Positions 1 to 6,313 of a DNA stretch of 18,399 nucleotides are shown piece after piece. This DNA is from Thermoflexales bacterium. GTDB lineage: Bacteria > Chloroflexota > Anaerolineae > Fen-1058. The position numbers and the translations under genes are program-made. Location of the stretch: positions 1-18,399 of the forward strand of contig JAGOBP010000013.1 in NCBI GenBank assembly GCA_017999195.1, given 5' to 3'. A model generated the notes under the pieces. That model was not told where the DNA came from. It saw only the letters and a list, made by a program, of their open reading frames with translations, and did not search any database. Numbering within the stretch: position 1 is the stretch's first letter; every line of letters begins with the position of its first letter.

Positions 1-696
1 CACGTGCCAACCGCGCCGCCGCAGGAAAATCGACAGCAGCAGAATGCCCATCTCGTGCAGGTCGGTGGGCGCGCAGCCAATGGCGATGAGGCCGGGCCGC
101 GTCGCCGGACCGTGCGAAACCAGCGCAATCAGCTTGCCGCGCAGGTAGTTAGACGCGAAGTGCTCGGTTGAAATAGCGATTTCCCCCGCGGCCCAGGCGC
201 GGCCCAGCCGCACCAGCACCTGCTCGATCACGTCGGTGCATACCAGTTCAATCGGATGCAGCGAGTACGCTTCGCTCAGGATTTCATCGGCGGTCAGTTC
301 GTCGTAATCGATCAAGGCTTCGTACAAATTAGTTTTGATCGTGTCGACCGACCGCGCCGACTCGGGCATTTCGGCGAGGGTGATTACCGGTGCCTGTACC
401 GCTTGGTGAGCCTGCGCCACAGGCTCGCTGCTGGTGTACAACTGTTTTTGCAGCAAAGCCGAGGCCCGGCTGATGGTCATGCCTTGCTCGATGTGTTCCT
501 TCAGCCATTTGATGGCCGCAATATCACGCGCGGAATACAACCGATGCCCCCCGGCGGTCCGATCGGGCAGCAGAATGCCGTAACGCCGCTCCCAGGCCCG
601 CAATGTGGCAGGTGTCACGCCGGTTTGCATCGTCACCGCTTTGGCGTTGTAAGTCGGTTCGTTTGAAATCTCGCGCAGGTCGTCCAGTTCGATCAT
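1..696 (-). CDS. CarH/LitR-like MerR-family regulator with B12-binding domain (partial, C-terminus outside window)
   Basis: This is a DNA-binding repressor predicted to sense light through adenosylcobalamin. I translated 232 codons on the minus strand; the frame is open to the window edge. Residues about 17-66 form a MerR-type winged helix with the signature RAWERRYGILLPDR and GGHRLYS. Residues about 120-195 form the four-helix cap of B12 sensors and carry W168, nine residues, then E178-H179, the Wx9EH pattern of CarH. The Rossmann-type B12-binding domain begins near residue 202 and contains D212-L-H214-E-M-G, the DxHxxG motif whose histidine ligates cobalt. Family members are about 285-300 residues, so roughly the last 60-70 are missing. 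The ATG at 696 follows a weak AAAGAA element and lies about 20 nt below a good promoter. Family knowledge: the dark tetramer binds DNA and light disrupts it. The regulated genes cannot be seen apart from probable self-control. Confidence 0.93.
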   Translation of the reverse strand, partial: MIELDDLREISNEPTYNAKAVTMQTGVTPATLRAWERRYGILLPDRTAGGHRLYSARDIAAIKWLKEHIEQGMTISRASALLQKQLYTSSEPVAQAHQAVQAPVITLAEMPESARSVDTIKTNLYEALIDYDELTADEILSEAYSLHPIELVCTDVIEQVLVRLGRAWAAGEIAISTEHFASNYLRGKLIALVSHGPATRPGLIAIGCAPTDLHEMGILLLSIFLRRRGWHV

Positions 697-724
697 GGCC
701 CGTTCTTTCTGTTTAGATGAATCT

Positions 725-764
725 ATCTTATCATGCTGGATAGTATCTGTCAAGTATTTGTATA
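725..764 (-). promoter_or_regulatory. Promoter and probable CarH operator (11-bp direct repeats)
   Basis: On the minus strand a perfect -35 TTGACA (748-753) is followed after 17 bases by a -10 TAAGAT (725-730). The -35 is itself one unit of an 11-bp direct repeat with pattern TnnACA: TATACA at 759-764, TTGACA at 748-753, and an imperfect TATCCA at 737-742, each exactly 11 bases apart. Known Thermus CarH operators are three 11-bp repeats of this type covering the -35. The match predicts that the downstream regulator represses its own promoter in the dark. Confidence 0.8.
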
Positions 765-785
765 GATTTTGATTTGAAAACAGGC

Positions 786-818
786 AAAAAAAGACCTGAC
801 AGGAGAACCTGTCAGGTC
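786..818 (-). terminator. Rho-independent terminator after the ATP-grasp gene
   Basis: A perfect 11-bp stem (GACCTGACAGG at 793-803 with its complement at 808-818) encloses a 4-base loop. In minus-strand RNA it is followed directly by seven U residues (786-792). It starts 6 bases after the stop codon of the gene ending at 824 and isolates that gene from the MerR-type regulator downstream. No comparable U tract exists on the plus-strand side. Confidence 0.93.
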
Positions 819-823
819 CGAGG

Positions 824-2029
824 TTAGTTGGTGGGCCGATCGGGTGGTGGCAACTTGGCAAAGAAGTCGTCATAAAAACGCTGCGTGTACGAATCGAGCA
901 GCGCTTGTACCCGTGCCCGATCGGTCGATTTGACGATCAAGCCCGCGTGCCCTTTGCGATGCATGCGCCAGGCAATTTCGGGGTCGGTGTAGGCCGCCAG
1001 GTCCGGCCACTCCTGACGGGCGAGCGAGATGAGCAGGCCGCCGTAGTCCGATTGGTGTTCGGGCAATTCATAAACCGCATCCTCGCCCGCGATTTCGATG
1101 CGCGCCCACTCGGCCCACAGGTTGAGGCCGGTCGTGGCCTGCACCAGTTCGGCGATGTTGGCTCCGCCCACGCGCGCCGCGCACTCGATGAAGTAGAAGC
1201 GGCCATCGGCGGTGCCCTTCAGGAACTCGGCGTGAGTGACACCGCGCACCAGCCCCAGCGCCTCGATGAGTTCTTGATTGCGCCGCTTCAGTTCAACCGC
1301 GTCGGCCGAGCCGCGTTCGACGGTGCGCGTGGTGAATACGCCGCCCTCGTGCATGACGCTGAAGGGTGGGCGGCCATATTGATGCACTTCCGAGAAGACC
1401 GCGTTCTTTTCGGACACGATCGAATCGACGTGATAAACCTCGCCGGGGACAAAGGCTTCCAGCACGTAGTACGATTGCCGATCACCCAGTTGATCGAGCA
1501 CGGGCCACAGTTCGTCGGGCGAGTTGAGTTTCTTGATGCCCAGCGACGACGCCTCGGAGCGCGGCTTGATCAGCCACGGCGGCGGCACGCGCGCCATGAA
1601 TTCGCGCAAGGCATCGTAGTTTAGGACGTGGGCAAACTCTGGAACCAGCACGCCGCGATCGCGGGCGCGGACGCGCATGGCGAGCTTGTCGCGGAAGTAG
1701 CGCGTGGTGCTGTCGCCCATGCCGGGGATGCGCAAATGCTCGCGCAACTTGGCCGCCATCTCCACGTCGTAATCGTCCAGCGGCACGATGCGATCGATCT
1801 GGTGCGAGCGTGCCAGATAACTGACGGCATTGATCATATCCTGCTCGTTGAAGAGCGAGGGCATGTAGAAAATCTCGTCGATGGCGTCGCGCGGCCAATC
1901 GGCGTCGCGCAGTTTCTCGACGGTGAGCAGATAGACGGTGCTGCCCTGCGCTTTCACCTCGCGCAAGAAGGCCTGCCCCTTTTCGTAACTGGTGATACAC
2001 AGAACGGTTTTATGCGGTAGTGCTCCCAT
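824..2029 (-). CDS. ATP-grasp carboxylate ligase, substrate unknown
   Basis: A 401-residue ATP-grasp enzyme, expected to activate a carboxylate as acyl phosphate and join it to an amine or thiol. An N-terminal pre-ATP-grasp Rossmann-like region (about 7-105) includes RIVPLDDYD. The ATP-grasp fold follows: K115 in FRDK, K155 in PWLIKPRSEASSLGIK, the linker segment VLEAFVPGE with E191, and metal-binding acids E268 (HAEFL) and E282 (FIECAARVGG). All nucleotide- and metal-binding positions seem intact, so it should be active. Length and order fit the broad ATP-grasp_4 group that includes dipeptide and amino-acid ligases; the acceptor cannot be inferred. The start at 2029 has GGAG five bases upstream and places the first beta strand at residue 7. 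A TATAAT at 2039-2044 would give an almost leaderless mRNA, so promoter placement is uncertain. The gene stands alone, with a terminator just after it. Confidence 0.88.
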   Translation of the reverse strand: MGALPHKTVLCITSYEKGQAFLREVKAQGSTVYLLTVEKLRDADWPRDAIDEIFYMPSLFNEQDMINAVSYLARSHQIDRIVPLDDYDVEMAAKLREHLRIPGMGDSTTRYFRDKLAMRVRARDRGVLVPEFAHVLNYDALREFMARVPPPWLIKPRSEASSLGIKKLNSPDELWPVLDQLGDRQSYYVLEAFVPGEVYHVDSIVSEKNAVFSEVHQYGRPPFSVMHEGGVFTTRTVERGSADAVELKRRNQELIEALGLVRGVTHAEFLKGTADGRFYFIECAARVGGANIAELVQATTGLNLWAEWARIEIAGEDAVYELPEHQSDYGGLLISLARQEWPDLAAYTDPEIAWRMHRKGHAGLIVKSTDRARVQALLDSYTQRFYDDFFAKLPPPDRPTN

Positions 2030-2046
2030 TGGCTCTCCATTATATT

Positions 2047-2119
2047 GGACACAGATTACACGGATAACACAGATTGATGCGATGTTTTTTATCTGTGCAA
2101 TCTGTGAAAATCTGTGTCC
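2047..2119. repeat. ATCTGTG-type inverted repeat, probable dispersed intergenic element
   Basis: The gap between two same-strand genes holds outer arms GGACACAGATT (2047-2057) and AATCTGTGTCC (2109-2119), and inner arms CACAGATTG (2068-2076) and CAATCTGTG (2098-2106). A further ATCTGTG lies at 2091-2097. The unit ACACAGATT/AATCTGTGT recurs five times in 73 bases, so several alternative hairpins can form. No U tract follows on the minus strand, so I do not call it a terminator. Similar repeats are, from memory, scattered between genes in some bacterial genomes. Confidence 0.7.
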
Positions 2120-2121
2120 GA

Positions 2122-3021
2122 TTATTTCTTCCGTCGATTATGATGCCGCTTCATCTGCACGGACACGCGCTCGGTGCCGTCGATGGGATGATAGCGCAGG
2201 TAATGCGGTGTGGGCACCGCCCAGCGCAGGAAGTAGGGCATGGCCACCGCCCACGTTGCTGGAGTGTGCTGGCCGCTTTCCATCTGCACGTACACCATAT
2301 CGATGCCGCGCCGATAGCCCTTCAATTCCAGTTCGTCCAGCAGTTCGGTCGTGTCCTGAATCGCGTCGATGATGCCGTCGCCGTCGCGGTCGTCCGTCTC
2401 GTCGCGCGTGCCTGCCTCGAACCACAGTTTCAAGCGGCCGGGCACTTCGGTATCGCGCACGCGGCGATGCATGATGCGCGACTCTTGCTTGGAATGCACG
2501 TCCTGATCTTCGGTGCGCCACCATAGCGAGCCGGAAAAAACGCCCACCGTGCCAAACACCTGCGGATGATTCCACGCCATGTCCAGCGCCATCAGGCCGC
2601 CCAGCGACCAACCGATGATGGCCGTGTTGATCGGGCCGGGCAGGGTGCGGAAATGCCGATTGATGTACGGCATCACCTCGTCCAGCACGAACCACGCATA
2701 TTTGCGGGCCTTCTTGCCCAACCCGCGCGCATTGGGAATATCCGCCGTGCCGTACTCTTGAAGTCGATCGCGCGTGGCGTGCAGCGCCACCACGATCACC
2801 GGCTCGATCTCGTCGTGCTCGATCAATTTGGTCAATGTCGCGGCCAACTTCACGGCAGGCATATCCTGCCCGTCGTTGGCATAGATCACTTTATAGTGAC
2901 GCTGCGAATCGGCCGCGTAACCGGGCGGCAGGAATATCGTCACCGGCCGCGAGTTATGCAGATGCTTCGAGCGGAACCGCTCGATGGTTTTAATAGTCAC
3001 TTCGGGTTTGGGGTGAACCAT
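2122..3021 (-). CDS. Alpha/beta-hydrolase, putative esterase (esterase D/Fes-type family)
   Basis: A 299-residue serine hydrolase of the putative-esterase family (PF00756 type), probably cytoplasmic because no signal peptide is visible. The N-terminal strand LHNSRPVTIFLPPGY and the YANDGQD loop near residue 50 are typical. The nucleophile elbow is GWSLGG with S139. H252 in SGQHTPATW is the likely catalytic histidine and D207 in AGTRDETDD the likely acid. Immediately after comes an acidic DRDGDGIID loop (about 211-219) resembling a calcium-binding EF-hand loop, unusual in this position. The C-terminus is strongly basic (KRHHNRRKK). Known members cleave esters of trehalose mycolate, enterobactin, formylglutathione or feruloyl sugars; the substrate here cannot be told. 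No Shine-Dalgarno precedes the ATG, and the predicted promoter leaves a 5' leader of only about 5 nt, so translation may be nearly leaderless. Confidence 0.87.
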   Translation of the reverse strand: MVHPKPEVTIKTIERFRSKHLHNSRPVTIFLPPGYAADSQRHYKVIYANDGQDMPAVKLAATLTKLIEHDEIEPVIVVALHATRDRLQEYGTADIPNARGLGKKARKYAWFVLDEVMPYINRHFRTLPGPINTAIIGWSLGGLMALDMAWNHPQVFGTVGVFSGSLWWRTEDQDVHSKQESRIMHRRVRDTEVPGRLKLWFEAGTRDETDDRDGDGIIDAIQDTTELLDELELKGYRRGIDMVYVQMESGQHTPATWAVAMPYFLRWAVPTPHYLRYHPIDGTERVSVQMKRHHNRRKK

Positions 3022-3032
3022 GGCTGGGCGAA

Positions 3033-3061
3033 AGTATAGCCGATGTTGAAGACCGGCGCAA
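3033..3061 (-). promoter_or_regulatory. Predicted promoter of the esterase gene
   Basis: On the minus strand a -10 TATACT (3033-3038, five of six consensus) lies 17 bases from TTGCGC (3056-3061), a weak -35. The predicted start point is about 5 bases before the ATG at 3021. The -35 lies in one arm of a palindrome shared with the opposite promoter. Confidence 0.5.
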
Positions 3062-3072
3062 CGGTAGTTGCG
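3057..3072. promoter_or_regulatory. Palindrome between divergent promoters, possible operator
   Basis: CGCAAC, GGTA, GTTGCG is a perfect 6-4-6 inverted repeat midway between the divergently transcribed esterase and ATPase genes. Each arm overlaps the predicted -35 of one direction, so a protein bound here could control both genes at once. It may also be no more than two symmetric -35 elements. Confidence 0.45.
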
Positions 3073-3095
3073 TCAAGTCTAAATCAGTGTATCAT
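3068..3095 (+). promoter_or_regulatory. Predicted promoter of the ATPase/TPR pair
   Basis: TTGCGT (3068-3073), a 16-base spacer and TATCAT (3090-3095, five of six consensus) precede the ATPase start codon at 3124 by about 28 bases. A good Shine-Dalgarno, GAGGT at 3115-3119, follows at 4 bases from the ATG. Confidence 0.5.
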
Positions 3096-3123
3096 TTGAT
3101 CATCGCTGTAAATTGAGGTCATA

Positions 3124-4494
3124 ATGCCTGAACTACCACGCACCGCCGATCAAGCCTATTCTGCCGTCAATCCCGATTTGCCCCTTCAACCTGGCGATCC
3201 GCGCTGGGTTGATCTCAATCCCGTGCGGGGTGGCGATAACCTGACGGATTTGCTGTGCAGGCGTATCACTCGTTCTCAGACGGCGCTGCCGGTTGAATTT
3301 CAGAAACAACTCGTCACCGGCCACATTCGATCGGGCAAAACCACGGAACTGCTCCGGTTGCAACACGCGCTGGAAGCGAACCGCTTTTGTGTGGTGTACT
3401 TTGATGTCTTGGAAGAACTGGGCGCAGATGTCAGCTACATCCATGTGCTGTTGACGATGGCTGAGCAGATTGTGAAACAAATCAACGCATCCAAGTGGGA
3501 GGCGAGCGTCAAGGCCGAGCTGCTGCAGGACCTGGTGGACTGGTTCAGCAAAGTCATTATCACCAATGACACAATACGCGGCACTGATCGCACACTGGAT
3601 GCAAGTTACGGACTGGGGCTGGACACACCCCTGCTGAAATTCTTCTCAATGTTTGCCACACTGCGCGGGCAAATTCGCAACAGCAGCCAGCGCCGTGAAG
3701 AGATCACGCGCACGGTCGAGCGCAATATCGGCGAGTTCATCGAGCGGCTGAACTTGCTGATCGACGATACACAGGTGCGCTTGTCGCAGGCGGGTAGTGC
3801 CGGGTTGGTGCTGGTGGTCGATTCGCTGGAGAAGATGCTGCTGCGCGAAAGCGACGAAGCCAAGGGCGTGTCAACGCACGTTAATCTCTTCATTTACCAC
3901 GGCGAGCAGCTAAAAGCGCCGCGTTGTCATATCATTTACACCGTGCCCATCACGCTCTTGAGCGATCAGAATGTCCACACAGTCTTCGAGTCGGTTGAAG
4001 TGATTCCGATGGTCAAAATCGCCGAGCGTAACGCGGAGCGCACGCCCTACGAGTCAGGCCGTGCCAAACTGGGCAATGTCATCGGCCTCCGGGTCGATAC
4101 CGCCACACTATTCCAATCACCTGATTTGCTGAATCAACTCATCGATTTGAGCGGCGGGCACGTGGGTGATTTGTTGACGCTGATCCGTTACGCGCTGGAT
4201 TACACCGAAACCATCATCGGCCAAGCCCAAGTTGAGCGCGCCGCCCGCAAAATGCTGAATGATAAAGATCGGCTAATCACGGAAGACAATTTGCCGGATC
4301 TGGTCACGGTGTATCGCAACCAGGAAACCGACGACGCCAAGCACGCCAAGTTGTTGAGAAATCTGCTGGTGCTGGAATACATGAATGGCGGCCGCTGGGC
4401 GGATGTTCATCCAGCGGTCCGCGCCAATCCACGTTTCCAGGCCGCGCTTGCCCCGAAAGCCAAAACGCGTGCTCAGACGCGCAAGAAGAAATGA
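3124..4494 (+). CDS. P-loop ATPase (AAA/STAND-like), first gene of a two-gene module
   Basis: A 456-residue soluble NTPase. The Walker A motif is G66-HIRSGKTTE with K72 and T73. The Walker B strand is LVLVVD with D233, followed by SLEKM, like the hhhhD-x-hD/E pattern of STAND and KAP-type ATPases. A sensor-type strand CHIIYTVP lies at 268-275. The segment LSGGHVGDLLTLIRYA (about 342-357) resembles the GG-x-RxLLxLLR helix seen after the nucleotide fold in AAA-type switch ATPases. A helical region (about 365-456) ends in a basic tail. Residues 115-215 are a mostly helical insert between Walker A and B. No effector, DNA-binding or transmembrane segment is recognised. The stop overlaps the next start (ATGA), so the TPR protein is almost certainly its partner. 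Family precedent suggests an ATP-driven switch, but the function is unknown. Confidence 0.85.
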   Translation: MPELPRTADQAYSAVNPDLPLQPGDPRWVDLNPVRGGDNLTDLLCRRITRSQTALPVEFQKQLVTGHIRSGKTTELLRLQHALEANRFCVVYFDVLEELGADVSYIHVLLTMAEQIVKQINASKWEASVKAELLQDLVDWFSKVIITNDTIRGTDRTLDASYGLGLDTPLLKFFSMFATLRGQIRNSSQRREEITRTVERNIGEFIERLNLLIDDTQVRLSQAGSAGLVLVVDSLEKMLLRESDEAKGVSTHVNLFIYHGEQLKAPRCHIIYTVPITLLSDQNVHTVFESVEVIPMVKIAERNAERTPYESGRAKLGNVIGLRVDTATLFQSPDLLNQLIDLSGGHVGDLLTLIRYALDYTETIIGQAQVERAARKMLNDKDRLITEDNLPDLVTVYRNQETDDAKHAKLLRNLLVLEYMNGGRWADVHPAVRANPRFQAALAPKAKTRAQTRKKK

Positions 4495-6269
4495 CTACCG
4501 ATACTGACTTAACTACCGACACTTCCGCCCAATCGGGTTCGTCCAACGAAACCGAACTTCTGGCAATGGCGCGCATGCTGCGGCGCAGCCGGGGCACGTT
4601 TGTGCTCGCTTTCGCCCGCTGCAATTCTAAGCCCCAGCGCGAGACATTGGTAGCACGGCTCAAGGATGCCGTCGAACCGTTTGGGGTTAAGCCAATCGAG
4701 TTGACGCTCACCTCTGACGACCTGAATGCATTGCCAGAGCGCCTACAAGCCGCAGCGTCTGACGGCCAACCGTTATTCGTCTATGGCCTCGATCAGGTGA
4801 TGCCCTCCGCCCATCCTGAAGCAGCCCTCGCGCAACTCAATCACCGCCGCGCCAAATTTGGTCACATCGACAGCCCAGTGATCCTGTGGGTGCCCGAGTA
4901 TGTGATGCGCCTCGTTGCCCAACACGCTCCCGACTTTTGGTCGTGGCGCAGTGGCGTTTATGATTTTGAGCCGGAAGCCGAAATTAGCGTCCCGCTTTAC
5001 CGCCGCGAGATGGATGAGCCGTATCATGTCATGACGGGCCTCGATCAGGTGGATAAGGAGCAACGGCTGCACTTGCTGATGGGCTTGCTCGACGACTATG
5101 ATGGTGACGATTCAACGCTGACACTCGTTCGAGCAAGTGTCCTGTTCAAGATGGCCAGCTTACACAAACAGCTAGGCAATTACGAAGTGGCTGAGCAATA
5201 TTACCAGCAATCGCTTGAAATCAATCGAAGACTGAAGGAGCGACGTAGCGCCGCTGTGATTCAATACAGTCTGGCTGATCTCTATCGGTTGCGTAGCGAC
5301 TACGATCGTGCTGAAGTACTGTACCACAAGAGTCTGGATACATTGCAGGAATTAGGAGAACGACGTGAAGTAGCGATAGCCGAGAACGGCCTTGCTAGCC
5401 TCTACACGTTACGTGGTGACTATGACCGCGCCGAACACCTATACCAGGAAAGTCTAGAAATCGCTCGTCAGTTGGGTGATTTGCAAGGCACGGCAGTGAC
5501 ACAAGGTAGCCTTGCTGATCTCTTCCGGTTACGCGGTGACTACAGTAAGGCCGATCGGCTATACCGCGCTAGTCTAGATATTGCCCACCGGCTTGGCGAC
5601 CGACGTGGTGTGGCGGTGGCAGAAGGTAATTTGGCCAACCTATATCGGCAACGCGGTGACTATGAGCGGGCCGAGCACTTGTATCGGCAGAGTTTAGCGA
5701 CTGAATTAGAACTTGGCGATCGGCGTGGTGCTGCTGTGACACAAAGCAGTCTAGCTGATCTCTACCGACGGCAAGGCGACTACGACACAGCCAATCAATT
5801 ATATCGCCAGAGCCTAGACACTTTGCGAGAATTGGGTGACCAGCGCGAAATAGCAATAGTACTACACGGTTTGGCTACGCTTTATGCGACGCGTAGCAAC
5901 TACGACCGTGCCGAGCAACTTTACCGGGACAGCTTAGATATCGCACGGAAATTGGGCGACCGGGAAGGCATAGTCGCAACGCAAAATAGCTTAGCTGAGG
6001 TTTACTGGGCACGCGAAAATTATGACGAGGCTGAAGGACTTTGCCACAAGAGTTTGGATATTCTGCAAGAACTTGGTGACAAGCGTGGCATGGCAACTGT
6101 CCTTTACAATTGGGGCATGATGGAAAAGAAACGCGGCAATCGCGCCGCAGCCATTGACCTCCTCACGCGCAGTCGCCAAATCTATGCTGAGCTTGGTCTG
6201 AAGGGTGAAGCCACCAAAGAAGACGCCGAAATCTTCAACCTCAAGCACAACATCGAAGTAGACAAATAA
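4491..6269 (+). CDS. Degenerate NTPase-like domain fused to nine TPR units; partner of the upstream ATPase
   Basis: A 592-residue protein with two parts. Residues about 22-160 look like a P-loop NTPase that has lost its Walker A: the strand TFVLAFARCNS is followed by KPQRETL rather than GKS/T. A Walker B-like strand PLFVYGLDQ (D101) remains, then LNHRRAKFG, VILWVPEYV and APDFWSWRSGVYDF, a block I recall from N-termini of bacterial TPR proteins. This fits an inactive STAND-like adaptor domain. Residues about 209-569 hold nine TPR units. Units 2-9 are exactly 40 residues each, with the consensus LADLYRLRGDYDRAEHLYRQSLDI then LGDRRG. A 23-residue tail ends the protein. It overlaps the ATPase gene by 4 bases. 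TPR arrays bind peptides or proteins, so a sensor or scaffold role beside the ATPase is likely. No catalytic effector is visible. Confidence 0.85.
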   Translation: MTTDTDLTTDTSAQSGSSNETELLAMARMLRRSRGTFVLAFARCNSKPQRETLVARLKDAVEPFGVKPIELTLTSDDLNALPERLQAAASDGQPLFVYGLDQVMPSAHPEAALAQLNHRRAKFGHIDSPVILWVPEYVMRLVAQHAPDFWSWRSGVYDFEPEAEISVPLYRREMDEPYHVMTGLDQVDKEQRLHLLMGLLDDYDGDDSTLTLVRASVLFKMASLHKQLGNYEVAEQYYQQSLEINRRLKERRSAAVIQYSLADLYRLRSDYDRAEVLYHKSLDTLQELGERREVAIAENGLASLYTLRGDYDRAEHLYQESLEIARQLGDLQGTAVTQGSLADLFRLRGDYSKADRLYRASLDIAHRLGDRRGVAVAEGNLANLYRQRGDYERAEHLYRQSLATELELGDRRGAAVTQSSLADLYRRQGDYDTANQLYRQSLDTLRELGDQREIAIVLHGLATLYATRSNYDRAEQLYRDSLDIARKLGDREGIVATQNSLAEVYWARENYDEAEGLCHKSLDILQELGDKRGMATVLYNWGMMEKKRGNRAAAIDLLTRSRQIYAELGLKGEATKEDAEIFNLKHNIEVDK

Positions 6270-6313
6270 CGTCTTCCTGCTGTCACTCTATCCCTCTGAC
6301 TCCCCTTCCGCCT

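Noticed and set aside
905..1624. Long plus-strand open frame opposite the ATP-grasp gene
   Set aside because: Composition and lack of motifs mark it as an antisense shadow; the minus-strand frame carries a full catalytic set.
2047..2119. Repeat as a rho-independent terminator for the esterase gene
   Set aside because: No U tract follows any hairpin on the minus strand and the stem is imperfect.
5238..6197. 120-bp periodic array as a possible minisatellite or CRISPR-like array
   Set aside because: The period equals 40 codons and stays open in one frame, giving TPR units; there are no spacers.
6270..6313. Terminator between the convergent TPR and LTD-PLD genes
   Set aside because: Only a 4-bp CGCC/GGCG pairing at the LTD-PLD stop is present; no stable stem or T run.
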